13,264 bases of DNA from Candidatus Latescibacterota bacterium (GTDB taxonomy: Bacteria; Latescibacterota; UBA2968; UBA8231). Below the pieces are notes generated by a model. It did not search any database. It had not been told where the DNA came from and was given only the letters and a program-made list of their open reading frames with translations. How positions within the stretch are numbered: the first letter of the stretch is position 1; every line of letters starts with the position of its first letter. Of this stretch, positions 1 through 7,700 are shown piece by piece. The position numbers were made by a program, and so were the translations under genes. Where the stretch lies: assembly GCA_003529325.1 (NCBI GenBank), contig DPVW01000157.1:464-13727 (forward strand), read 5' to 3'.

Positions 1-900
1 CGGGGGGGGGCCATTCAACCATGGTTGTTCGATGAACAGGATGCGGCGCTGCCGCTGTTCACCTATGCAGACAAGCAGGTGAGTGTCGGCCAGTTCCTCC
101 ACCTGCTGGAGCGACGGCGACGGGTTCTCACCGACACTGCCGCCGTGGCCCCCTTGGGCCGGGAGTTGCTGCGCACCGACCTGTTGCTGGCCGAAGCGGC
201 GCGACGCGCCGGAATCGCCGAACGCGAGGCGGTTCTCACCTGGCAGGCGACCCTGCGTCAGGAGTCGGCGATTGTGCAGATGCGTCGCCAACTGCTGGCA
301 GCGCAGCCGCCGCTGAGCGCCGACGACATTCGGAGTTATTATGACACCTATCCTGATCTGTTCCGCGAGAGCGACGATGTAATCATCGTGGAGACGCTTG
401 TGGCCACGGAGGCGGAGGCGCTGGCGGCTCTCGAGCAGGTCGAGGCCGGCGAAAGTCTGCTCGACGTGGCGCGCCGCACGACCCTGCGTGAATCAGGTCT
501 TGAGGAGGGGCGTGGGACGTTGCGCATGACGGCTCACGAGCGTATGACCAACAGCATTCTATACGCAGCTGTACAAGCCGCACCCCTGGAACAGATCGTT
601 GGCCCCGTCAGCGTACAAGGTGGCTACAGCCTCTTCGAGGTGATCCACCGAGAGAGGGGTGCCCTGAGGCCCTATCCGGAGGTTGAGTCGCGGGCCGGCG
701 CTCTGGCGCGAAAGCATTACCAGAGTGACGTCTTCGAGCAATTCGTCAATCAGTTGCTCGAAGAGCACGACGACGAAGTGCAGACATTTGCCGACGAGCT
801 CGCCCTGGCGCTTCCGGATTCGCTGATCGACCAACTGATCGAGCGCGACCGTGTTCGCTCCGGTCTGATGACCGTGCCGGTAGCCACAAATGGGATATAG
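1..900 (+). CDS. Parvulin/SurA-like peptidyl-prolyl cis-trans isomerase, 5'-truncated by window edge
   Basis: Likely a periplasmic folding chaperone/isomerase for exported proteins. The frame is open from base 1 to the TAG at 898-900, so the true start lies outside the window. A TTG at 25 exists, but the codons before it continue the same style of protein, so I treat it as internal. Numbered from that TTG, residues about 13-110 are helical and charged, as in the N-terminal SurA_N-like chaperone part. Residues about 116-210 carry the parvulin fold: a strand at IIVETLVATEAEA, the helix with DVARR, then GPVSVQGGYSLFEVIHRE, which matches the closing G-P-V....G....+V..R of parvulins. An acidic helical tail follows. 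The next gene, a large exported protein, starts 7 bases downstream, which fits a chaperone/client or envelope operon. Family assignment is fairly firm; cellular location is inferred because the signal peptide, if any, is outside the window. Confidence 0.8.
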   Translation, partial: RGGAIQPWLFDEQDAALPLFTYADKQVSVGQFLHLLERRRRVLTDTAAVAPLGRELLRTDLLLAEAARRAGIAEREAVLTWQATLRQESAIVQMRRQLLAAQPPLSADDIRSYYDTYPDLFRESDDVIIVETLVATEAEALAALEQVEAGESLLDVARRTTLRESGLEEGRGTLRMTAHERMTNSILYAAVQAAPLEQIVGPVSVQGGYSLFEVIHRERGALRPYPEVESRAGALARKHYQSDVFEQFVNQLLEEHDDEVQTFADELALALPDSLIDQLIERDRVRSGLMTVPVATNGI

Positions 901-907
901 GAGAACT

Positions 908-3556
908 ATGAGCGCTGCAAGCCGTCATGGCCTGTTTCTGATGCTCCTCTTCGCCGGCGCCACGCTGCACGCCCAAAGCGGCTATCGGCTCATGAGCCAG
1001 ACGATCGAGGTGAATCAGGCACGTCACTGGCGTGCGTGGTCGATCCCGCAGGGTCTGGTGACGATATCGCCCTCAGGCAGCGTACAGCCGCGATCTCTGG
1101 CGGCCTCGGTGAATGCCTCTCTGAATGCAGGAGATTTCACCTATGAACTCGCCGGAGCGTTGAGAAACTTCTACGACAACTCCGCCGACGACGCGGGAGT
1201 TCTCCGGGCCACGGGTGGTATCAAGCGGGCCCGCTCCAGTCCCTCCTCAGCGGGTCGGACCATGGACGGCGACAACCTTACCTACTGGGAGCCGGATGCC
1301 GAGGATGACCTGTCGGCCTGGCGTGTGGAGCTCGACCTTGGGCGCCTGGTGTCGGCGACGCGGATCGTGGTGCGCTTCGTCGAGGACGACCCGGACGATC
1401 GGGCCGATCCGTTCTACCAGTTTCGTGTGCACACGGCGACGGGCCAGAACCCTTTCGACGACGTGACCAACGCCAGTCTCGATTATCGGCTCGCCGGTGG
1501 CACCACCCAGCCAAATACCGATCAACGCGAGTTCTCCTTCGATCTGGACCCCGCGCTCGTCCACTCCGAGAGTTGGACCGGGCGGATGGTGCAATACGTC
1601 CTCATCGCTGTCACCGACCGCCGTGGAAGCCGCGGCGAACAGGTCGGCGAGTCCGAGTACGACGACCTGCCGTCAGCTGACCGCGGCGACATCGAGTTCA
1701 TCTGGCTCATCGGCGGCGAGCAACGGCTGGTAGACGCCACTCAGTACGCGGCATTAACAGCCGAAGAACAAGGCGGACAGAGGTACTTCCGCCGCGAGAG
1801 GCCCCGCCTGGCCGAGGTCGAGGTGTGGACGGCGGGTAACAATGTCGCCCTCTCCATCATCGGCCGCGGCGGCAGCCTGCAGGAAGGCAATCCGAATTCC
1901 GCCCCTGAACTGGCTTTCGACGGCAGCATTCGCTCCAACTGGAATGCCACCGTCTTCAGCACCGTCGGTGACATCGCCGGATGGGGCCTGCTGAAGATGG
2001 ACCTGGGGGCGCTGCTGCGCCTGTATGCAGTGCGCATCATCACGCGGCGACCCGCTCGAGCGGAGCGCGTCCTGTTCGGCTACCAGTTGCGTGGCTCGGA
2101 CGGTTCGGTGGCGCCGGATGGCAGCCTCATCTGGGAGTCGCTCAGCGGCGATGACCGACTTTTCAACCAGAACACTCGGTTGTTTGAGGATCGCTTTGAT
2201 CCACGTTCATTGCGCTTCCTGGAGTTCCGCAATCTCGACACGGCCCGGCGTACGTTGGCGCATCTCGGCAATCGATCCCAGAGCGTGGTGACGGAGATCC
2301 AGGTCTACAGCCAGGGGAGCGTTCCCGAGGTGGTCATGGAATCCGATCTCATCGACTTGAATTCAGCCCGTATTCTGCGAAGCGTCACATGGGACGCAGA
2401 CGTTGTGGAGGGGACCTCGGTGGAGATACGTACTCGCACCGGCGATATTCTGCGCGAGGTCAATCACTACTTCCTCAGCACGGGGGAAGAGGTGACCAAA
2501 GCCGAATTCGACAAAAAACCGAGTTTCTTTCAGGGACCGGTCGAGGTCGAAACCGTTCCGGGGGCAGGCTGGAGCAATTTCAGCCAGGCATACCGTGTGC
2601 CAGGTGAAGCGGTGCTGTCGCCAAGCCCGCGTCGGTTTCTCATCATCGAGGCTCGGCTGCTGGCCTCGACGCCGGACACGGCAGCGACGCTGCGGTCGAT
2701 CTCGGTGGCCACGCTACAGCCGGTGGCGAGCCAGCTTGTCGCCGAAGTCAGTCCCAAGAGCGAGGTCGCGGTGGGCGAACCGGTCGATTTCGAGCTCTAC
2801 CTGCGTTCATCCTTCGCCAGCAACGTCGGCGGATTCGATCGCTTGCGTCTGACAGCGCCATCCCTGGGGAAGGTCGTGCTGCGTGGCATCGACCTGGGTG
2901 ACGAGGATGACTTCGTCGCCGCCACAACTCAATCCTTCCGGCGTGCCATAGGCGACAGTCTGTTCCGTGATGCCCAGGGACAAGAGCTGTCGGTGAGTGG
3001 TGAAGGGACTGACTCGTTACAGGTCGAACTGCCGGTGGCGACACGTGCCACGGGTCCCGACCTCGTGCGGCTCTCATTCACCTCTACGGTATTTCAGAGC
3101 GGCTCCACTTTCGGTCTCCAGGCGGCGAGTTCGTCGAGCCCGGATACCTGGCAGTCGGCGGATGCAGGTGACGCGGTCGGTGATGAGCTTGCAGCCGGTT
3201 CCGGCCTGACGGTATTAACTCCCCTCGGGGGCGGTCAGGTGCGTCTCAGTGACGCCAGCAGCCGTGTCTTCACGCCCAATGGGGACGGCATCAACGATCA
3301 GGCGGTATTCGAATTCGCAGTGCTCACGATCAACGTCGATCGCCAGGTCGGCATCGATCTCTACGATCTCAGCGGCCATCGGGTGCGATCTCTGCGCGAA
3401 ACCCGCGATCTGGCCAATGGGCTCTATCGTTTTCAATGGGATGGCCGCACCGACGACGGCGTCCTCGTGCCCCCCGGTATCTACATCGTTCGTTATGAGG
3501 TCGACAGCGACGCCGGCGGATCCACACCGACGGGCACGATCAGCGTCGCCTACTAA
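908..3556 (+). CDS. Secreted multidomain protein: two discoidin-like domains and a C-terminal FlgD/CHU_C-like domain
   Basis: An 882-residue exported protein of unknown exact role, probably cell-surface carbohydrate or ligand binding. I chose the ATG at 908 because AGGAG sits at 899-903 and a signal peptide follows at once: a short basic start (SRHG), hydrophobic LFLMLLFAGATL, and likely cleavage after LHA near residue 22. The in-frame ATG at 890 overlaps the previous gene and has no such site. Residues about 100-306 and 315-468 look like F5/8 type C (discoidin-like) beta-sandwiches: each has a W...LDLG or KMDLG strand followed by a V.ATRIVVRF-type strand, and they close with AEVEVW and TEIQVY. 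A beta-rich middle follows. Residues about 787-882 begin VFTPNGDGIND and continue through LYDLSG, WDGRTDDG and VPPGIYIVRYEV. This is the FlgD-Ig/CHU_C-type ending seen on secreted proteins of Bacteroidota and relatives, sometimes as a type IX sorting signal. Domain names come from pattern recognition, not a search. Confidence 0.85.
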   Translation: MSAASRHGLFLMLLFAGATLHAQSGYRLMSQTIEVNQARHWRAWSIPQGLVTISPSGSVQPRSLAASVNASLNAGDFTYELAGALRNFYDNSADDAGVLRATGGIKRARSSPSSAGRTMDGDNLTYWEPDAEDDLSAWRVELDLGRLVSATRIVVRFVEDDPDDRADPFYQFRVHTATGQNPFDDVTNASLDYRLAGGTTQPNTDQREFSFDLDPALVHSESWTGRMVQYVLIAVTDRRGSRGEQVGESEYDDLPSADRGDIEFIWLIGGEQRLVDATQYAALTAEEQGGQRYFRRERPRLAEVEVWTAGNNVALSIIGRGGSLQEGNPNSAPELAFDGSIRSNWNATVFSTVGDIAGWGLLKMDLGALLRLYAVRIITRRPARAERVLFGYQLRGSDGSVAPDGSLIWESLSGDDRLFNQNTRLFEDRFDPRSLRFLEFRNLDTARRTLAHLGNRSQSVVTEIQVYSQGSVPEVVMESDLIDLNSARILRSVTWDADVVEGTSVEIRTRTGDILREVNHYFLSTGEEVTKAEFDKKPSFFQGPVEVETVPGAGWSNFSQAYRVPGEAVLSPSPRRFLIIEARLLASTPDTAATLRSISVATLQPVASQLVAEVSPKSEVAVGEPVDFELYLRSSFASNVGGFDRLRLTAPSLGKVVLRGIDLGDEDDFVAATTQSFRRAIGDSLFRDAQGQELSVSGEGTDSLQVELPVATRATGPDLVRLSFTSTVFQSGSTFGLQAASSSSPDTWQSADAGDAVGDELAAGSGLTVLTPLGGGQVRLSDASSRVFTPNGDGINDQAVFEFAVLTINVDRQVGIDLYDLSGHRVRSLRETRDLANGLYRFQWDGRTDDGVLVPPGIYIVRYEVDSDAGGSTPTGTISVAY

Positions 3557-3594
3557 AGACAACGATTCGGCGCGTTTAAGGTGGGTGGGTTGAG

Positions 3595-3920
3595 TCAGTA
3601 CGCCATGCGGCAGCGAGTTCGGTGCCGGTCCATGACGGTCTCTTTTCGGGTGCCGAGGACCTCCATCGCCACCTGCGGTTCGGCTCCATCCACAAGGAGT
3701 CGCACACCCGTCTTAAGAAATTCATCCCCAAGGTGACCGAGCAGTTTGCGCAGATGCAGGATGCCCTCGCGTCGGGCGATGGCGGAAAGTTGGCCATGCA
3801 GGTGGCACGCTCGTCCAGACTCATGTGGGCGTGTGGCCTCTTCTTCAGTTGTTGTTTGAGTCTTGGCACGTCCATGCTGTCGTCGACGTCGATCTCCAAC
3901 TCCGCATGGCGTACTCTCAT
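3595..3920 (-). pseudogene. Short MotA cytoplasmic-loop-like gene broken by a one-base frameshift
   Basis: The third gene of the minus-strand operon, starting 33 bases after the oxidoreductase stop with AGGAG about 12 bases before the ATG at 3920. The first frame encodes 45 residues (MRVRHAELEIDVDD... to CMANF). At the T-run 3786-3788 the sensible frame moves back by one base and continues SAIARREGILHL... to the TGA at 3595-3597. The rejoined product is about 108 residues. From MSLDE onward it follows the cytoplasmic region of MotA: ARREGIL, then DEFLKTG, then LLVDG, then MDRH, in the same order and spacing as MotA proteins. No hydrophobic membrane segments are present, and MotA's C-terminal part is absent. 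Both halves have codon use like coding DNA. A lost T (four to three) would explain the break. It could be a decaying remnant, a sequencing indel in a real short soluble protein, or less likely programmed frameshifting; no classic slippery heptamer is present. Confidence 0.6.
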
Positions 3921-3953
3921 CGCGATTCGGCTCCTGTGAAGGGATTGGTCTGT

Positions 3954-5039
3954 TCAGTTCTCGCCGCCGCCGGCTTCGTCCGCCGACTGTGGCCTGCCCG
4001 ATTGATCGCCACCAAGCCACCGATAGGCACGAGGGTAGAGACTCAGGGAGCGATCCGTCAGTGGCAGGGCGACGGGCATGTTACCCCGCAGGGCGGACCG
4101 TTTTGCGGCGATGGCGACTTCGAGAGAATGGCGCAGGTCGCGACCGGAGATCCACAGCTCCTTTTCGTGGGTGACGCCGCGACGCACGACGTCGATGAAA
4201 GAAAGCATGGAAGTGCCCGTGTAGCTGAACTGCGGATAGGCAGCAGGTGTGTATTGCGGGTCGATGGCCTGGCGGTTCCCCCCGGCGTCGATGCCGCGAT
4301 AGATCTGCGGTGGTCCCCAGTCCCAGCGGATGAGGGTGTCCGCCGTCCACACATCGATACCCGTATACGGTGTGGGTCCGGGAAATACGGGGCAGACCAG
4401 TCCATTGCTGAGTAGGAACTGGCCATTGATGTTCAGGCCTTCGTCGTCCTCACGGTGCAACGCCTCTTCTGGCTCCGCCCAGGCGATGACCTCGGTGATT
4501 TCGGCGCCGGTAAACAATCGCAGGACGGCGATGTGCTGACAGCCGCCACCGGAGATCTCCCCGCCATAGCGATGCACGCAGGCACCGATCAACGGACCAA
4601 ACTCACCAGCGTGAATACGAGCCGCTGCCTGCTGGACCTCGGTCATGGCGCGTTGCAGATTGCCGCCGGCAAGGACGACCCCCGCCTCGGCGCAGGCATC
4701 GACCATGTCGTCGACATCCGCAAGGACCGCGCCGATCGGTTTCTCGACGGCAACCCCTCGAACGCCGGCAGCGACGGCGGCGAGGGTGGCGTCACGGATG
4801 TATTTGCCGGGCAGCACGATGGCGGCGAGGTCAGGTTTTGCGCTGGCGAACAGTTCGGCGGCGTCAGCGAACAACGCCTCGACGCCGAATCGTGCACCCA
4901 CGGCGTGGCGTCGTTCGGCATTTGTTTCCGCGATCGCGATGAGTTCGGTATCCGGCAAGGTGTTGAAGAGGTCGGCGTAGATCTGACCCATGCGGCCACA
5001 ACCGATGAGGGCTACGGTGAGAGGCTTCAAAATGGCCAC
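3954..5039 (-). CDS. Gfo/Idh/MocA family NAD(P)-dependent oxidoreductase
   Basis: A cytoplasmic dehydrogenase of the sugar/inositol family, 361 residues, normal length. The N-terminal Rossmann fold shows VALIGCGRMG at 9-18 (GxGxxG) and an acidic residue at the end of strand two (AIAETN). The family signature EKPIG is at residues 99-103, with the lysine expected in catalysis. The C-terminal substrate domain includes GGGCQHIAVLRLFTG at about 164-178, whose His169 is in the place of the family's catalytic His. Specificity cannot be read from sequence. The GTG at 5039 overlaps the 3' end of the upstream aminotransferase by 13 bases. A TTG at 5030, overlapping its TGA, is an equally likely start because GGGAG at 5041-5045 is spaced better from it (10 bases against 1). 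This overlap implies translational coupling, so the dehydrogenase and aminotransferase probably act on the same metabolite. The last 20 residues are polar and probably disordered. Confidence 0.9.
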   Translation of the reverse strand: MAILKPLTVALIGCGRMGQIYADLFNTLPDTELIAIAETNAERRHAVGARFGVEALFADAAELFASAKPDLAAIVLPGKYIRDATLAAVAAGVRGVAVEKPIGAVLADVDDMVDACAEAGVVLAGGNLQRAMTEVQQAAARIHAGEFGPLIGACVHRYGGEISGGGCQHIAVLRLFTGAEITEVIAWAEPEEALHREDDEGLNINGQFLLSNGLVCPVFPGPTPYTGIDVWTADTLIRWDWGPPQIYRGIDAGGNRQAIDPQYTPAAYPQFSYTGTSMLSFIDVVRRGVTHEKELWISGRDLRHSLEVAIAAKRSALRGNMPVALPLTDRSLSLYPRAYRWLGGDQSGRPQSADEAGGGEN

Positions 5040-6361
5040 TCTCCCAAAGCGCTACGTGTCTCATCGAGCAGGCGTGATGTGTGCTCCTCTGTCATCGGCA
5101 GAGACAGGCATCCGCCCAGGCGTGTGGCAATTCCATGGTTCAGCATCCAGAAGTTGTACCAGCGGTGTTGGTCGCCGCAATCCAGGGCGGCCTGTCGATA
5201 GTTCTGCGGTGGTTCTTTGAGGAAGAAGAGTCGGAAGATCGATCCGGCGATCACGACAGAAGCATCGACGCCGGCGTCGCGGAAGGTCTGCTGCAGCTCG
5301 GTGCCAAGGTCGGCTGTCATTTCATGCATGGCGTCGTATTCCTTTTCCGTCATCTGCTGCAGTGTCGCCAGGCCGGCGACCGCCACGAGTGGATTGCCAT
5401 TGTAGGTGCCCGACTGGGCGATCCCCGGTTTGCCCGTTGTCGGGTCGTAGATCGACATGATATCCTGCCTGCCCCCGAAGGCCCCCCCTGGCGTGCCTCC
5501 CGCCATCACCTTGGCCAGACAGGTCAGGTCGGGCCGGATGTCATACACGCCCTGCGTGCCACCGGCGGACAGTCGGAAGGAGACGATCTCATCGAAGATG
5601 AGCAGGATGCCGAGAGCTTTCGTAATCTGCCGCAAGGAGGTGAGAAATTCTGGTTTGGGCAGAATCAGTCCCGCCGCCGTGGACAGGGGATCGATGATCA
5701 ACGCCGCGAGCTCATCGGCATGGGCGCGCAGGATCCTTTCACAGGCGACAGCATCGTTGAATGGCAAAACAATGACCGACTCGACGGTGCCTGGTGCCAG
5801 CCCCTGCGAGGAAGGGACCGGCGTCGGATCTTGCTCCGGCCCCAACTCCGGTCCGAGGGCTGGCAGATAGCTGACCATCGCCGGATCGTCGATGCCGTGA
5901 TAGGCACCCTCGAACTTGGCGATCTTCGATTTGCCTGTAAATGCGCGGGCCACACGAATCGTATTCATCACCGCTTCGGTGCCGGAGCTGCAGAAGCGCA
6001 GCCGTTCGAGCGATGGCAGGCGCTGGCGCAGTAACTCCGCCAGGTCGATCTCCACTTCCGTCGGTCCGAAGAATGCGGTTCCCCCGGTGGCACGCGAACG
6101 GATCGTATCGATGATGGCTGGGTGCGCGTGGCCTAGAATCAGTGCCGTGGCGTTGTTGACGAAGTCGAGTCGTTCGTTGCCATCCACGTCCGTAACGTGC
6201 ACACCTGCGCCGCTCTGCCAATACACGGGAAATGGATCGACATACACGCCGGTACGGGTGTTGCCACCTGGCATCGATTCCTGCGCCCGGGTGAAGAGCT
6301 GCTGGGATCGTCTGTTCTGTTGCCGGTATTCGGCAATGAGCTGTTCGATAGAAGTCGTCAT
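5027..6361 (-). CDS. Class III PLP-dependent aminotransferase, glutamate-1-semialdehyde aminomutase-like
   Basis: A fold-type I PLP enzyme of 444 residues, close in layout to HemL but probably not the tetrapyrrole enzyme. Visible landmarks are the cofactor phosphate loop SSGTEAVMNT (125-134), the ring-stacking YHG (154-156), the pyridine-nitrogen aspartate in LLIFDEIVSF (Asp257), the PLP lysine in CLAKVMAGG (Lys284), and GTYNGNPL (318-325), which resembles GTLSGNPL of HemL. The usual E-P before the FDE strand is D-P here (IIDPLSTAAGL). The N-terminal GGNTRTG and the C-terminal GGCLSLPMTEEH stretch fit the wider aspartate aminotransferase (class III) family seen in catabolic clusters. The ATG at 6361 has only a weak AGGCG ribosome site. 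It is the first gene of a leftward operon with the Gfo/Idh/MocA enzyme, which suggests paired oxidation and amination of a sugar or amino-alcohol. Substrate unknown. Confidence 0.9.
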   Translation of the reverse strand: MTTSIEQLIAEYRQQNRRSQQLFTRAQESMPGGNTRTGVYVDPFPVYWQSGAGVHVTDVDGNERLDFVNNATALILGHAHPAIIDTIRSRATGGTAFFGPTEVEIDLAELLRQRLPSLERLRFCSSGTEAVMNTIRVARAFTGKSKIAKFEGAYHGIDDPAMVSYLPALGPELGPEQDPTPVPSSQGLAPGTVESVIVLPFNDAVACERILRAHADELAALIIDPLSTAAGLILPKPEFLTSLRQITKALGILLIFDEIVSFRLSAGGTQGVYDIRPDLTCLAKVMAGGTPGGAFGGRQDIMSIYDPTTGKPGIAQSGTYNGNPLVAVAGLATLQQMTEKEYDAMHEMTADLGTELQQTFRDAGVDASVVIAGSIFRLFFLKEPPQNYRQAALDCGDQHRWYNFWMLNHGIATRLGGCLSLPMTEEHTSRLLDETRSALGEWPF

Positions 6362-6454
6362 GAGTTTTCGCCTGGTTTCTCTGATACCACCTGCAAGATA
6401 GTTGAATAGACCACCATTCGTGATTCAAGGCCAATCGTTGCCCGGTCGAGTTAG
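6362..6454. other. Intergenic region upstream of the aminotransferase operon
   Basis: Non-coding stretch that must hold the leftward operon promoter. On the minus strand there are AT-richer words (for example TTGAAT, TATTCA and TATCTT) but none form a well-spaced -35/-10 pair, so I do not call a promoter. No strong hairpin seen. Confidence 0.35.
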
Positions 6455-6862
6455 GAGCATGTCCGAGTATCCCATCAGGAGCTGCAGTCGCCCGGCGGCC
6501 AGGGTGGCCGCTTAACGTACCTGCAGAACCGCTCCAACCGCACCCCAGACCACAACGGAGGTCCGAAAAGCGGCGACCATCCCGCCCTCCACATCTACAC
6601 CCACCGGACAGAGGCCTTCAGGGTTCTCGTCGTCGAAGCCGGATACAGTCTCTATTCCTTCGTCGGAACCACGCCGGCGTACGAGGGAGAGACCGCGCGT
6701 GGCATCCGCATCGGTGACGACATCTCGCGCGTGGAAAAGGTGTACGGGCCGACAGCCCACATCGTCGCCAATCCGCATGGGATCGATCGTGTATACCGGC
6801 GGCCCGCGGTTATTTTTCGCTCCGGAGTCGACGGCCGGATCCGAATTGGTGCGCGAGAGTGA
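6455..6862 (+). pseudogene. Start-less remnant of an unrecognised protein gene (C-terminal part)
   Basis: A plus-strand frame is open from just after a TAG at 6452-6454 to the TGA at 6860-6862, but contains no ATG, GTG or TTG in frame. From about 6600 the product reads like a real folded protein. It has alternating strands (TEAFRVLVVEAGYSLYSF), then ETARGIRIGDDISRVEKVYG, then YRRPAVIFRSGVDGRIRIG. The T.+GI.IGD....V...YG pattern is common in hypothetical beta-rich proteins that carry a repeated helix after a G-I-x-I-G turn; I cannot name a family with confidence. The upstream part (6455-6600) is low-complexity and polar (QNRSNRTPDHNGG) and may be non-coding or out of frame. Minus-strand frames over the same bases give less protein-like sequences. 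The best reading is a 5'-degraded gene, or one split by an indel. Confidence 0.4.
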
Positions 6863-6983
6863 GCGGCACTTGCCGTGGCTGCCACTCGGCGCTTTGCAGA
6901 AGGCCAAGCACCTGAGCCTGGTGGACCAGAGCTTCGCCGTGATTGAGAATGAGTGAACGCATCATGTTCTTGCGCGGTCACTC
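6863..6983. other. Intergenic tail after the 6.5-6.9 kb remnant
   Basis: No convincing gene. The other plus-strand frame here reads HLPWLPLGALQKAKHLSL and runs to a TGA at 6954-6956. It could be a frame-shifted continuation of the remnant, but nothing in it is recognisable. No clear terminator hairpin for the converging genes was found. Confidence 0.3.
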
Positions 6984-7700
6984 CTACTCCGTTAACAACG
7001 CCGGCAGCTCCGACCAGGCGTCGATCTCATAATCGGCACGACCGTCGCTGCTGTCCGTGACGGAGCGGAACAGGATAGAGGACCAACCCGCCGCCTGGGC
7101 GCCGGCGATATCGGCTTCGACTTTGTCTCCCATGTAGATGAGTCGCTCCGGTTGCAGAGCCGAACGCTGCTCGGCGAGACGGAAGATCGCCGGGTCTGGT
7201 TTCTCCACACCCTCGTCGCCGGAATAGATACGCACCCTCAGATAGTCGAATAGACCGACACCGCGGAAGTTGCGATCCATCACCCAGCCGGGCACGCTGG
7301 TGTTGGCGATGAGTCCGATGAAGAGACCCAGTCTGGACAGTTGTTCGAGGGCGTCAGCAATGCCGGGGTAAAGCCACGATCTGTATCGGGGTCCGGAGAA
7401 GACACCGGTGACATAGACGACCTCGTCCCGCCTCACTTCCAGTCCAAGCCGCTCAAACAACCCTGTGATCAGGGACTCGTCCGTCCATGCCGGCCTCGCC
7501 TGACGGGCTGTTCGGGCCAGTTCTGCAACCAGCGACGCCACATCGGCATCGACCACGTCGTGTCCAAGCCAGCGCAAGGCCGCCGTGGCACGCCGTGGCC
7601 CTCCAGCTGCGACCTGAGCACTGCTGGGATCATTGCCCTGTTCTTGGCCGAAGCCGTAAATCGTGTTGCCGGAGTCGAAGAAGATGCCGTCAAATTTCAT
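6984..7700 (-). CDS. HAD-superfamily hydrolase, subfamily IA, with a DxGN-type motif I
   Basis: A cytoplasmic phosphatase-like protein of 238 residues. Motif I is FFDSGNT with the nucleophile Asp9. The residue two further on, normally the acid/base Asp in DxDGT, is Gly11, as in the FDLGNV subgroup typified by YihX. Motif II is LIANTS (Thr134/Ser135), motif III the lysine of VEKPDPAIF (Lys167), and motif IV GDKVEAD (191-197, two acidic residues for magnesium). Residues about 18-110 form the helical C1 cap of subfamily IA; GQEQGNDPSSAQVAAGG near its start is unusually polar. The ATG at 7698-7700 shares bases with the TGA of the upstream EEP-family gene (ATGA), so the two are translationally coupled. 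Substrate unknown. Loss of the usual general acid may mean slower or different chemistry, but known members with this motif are active. Confidence 0.88.
   Translation of the reverse strand: MKFDGIFFDSGNTIYGFGQEQGNDPSSAQVAAGGPRRATAALRWLGHDVVDADVASLVAELARTARQARPAWTDESLITGLFERLGLEVRRDEVVYVTGVFSGPRYRSWLYPGIADALEQLSRLGLFIGLIANTSVPGWVMDRNFRGVGLFDYLRVRIYSGDEGVEKPDPAIFRLAEQRSALQPERLIYMGDKVEADIAGAQAAGWSSILFRSVTDSSDGRADYEIDAWSELPALLTE

Noticed and set aside
3557..3594. A shared terminator between the converging secreted-protein gene and the minus-strand operon
   Set aside because: The 38 bases contain no clear GC-rich hairpin followed by a T-run on either strand.
3780..3792. Programmed -1 ribosomal frameshifting as explanation of the MotA-like gene
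   Set aside because: The bases around the T-run do not form a standard X-XXY-YYZ slippery heptamer in the zero frame, and I see no clear downstream stem; a simple indel is a sufficient explanation.
3825..5201. Plus-strand frames of 196 and 248 residues
   Set aside because: They are shadows of the Gfo/Idh/MocA gene; no domain is recognisable, and the minus-strand gene has the GCGRMG and EKPIG motifs.
5081..6034. A 317-residue plus-strand open frame
   Set aside because: It is antisense to the class III aminotransferase, whose active-site motifs are all present. Long antisense frames are common in GC-rich genes.
6512..6907. A 131-residue minus-strand open frame
   Set aside because: Its product has no coherent fold pattern, while the opposite frame over the same bases carries the GIRIGD....V...YG pattern.
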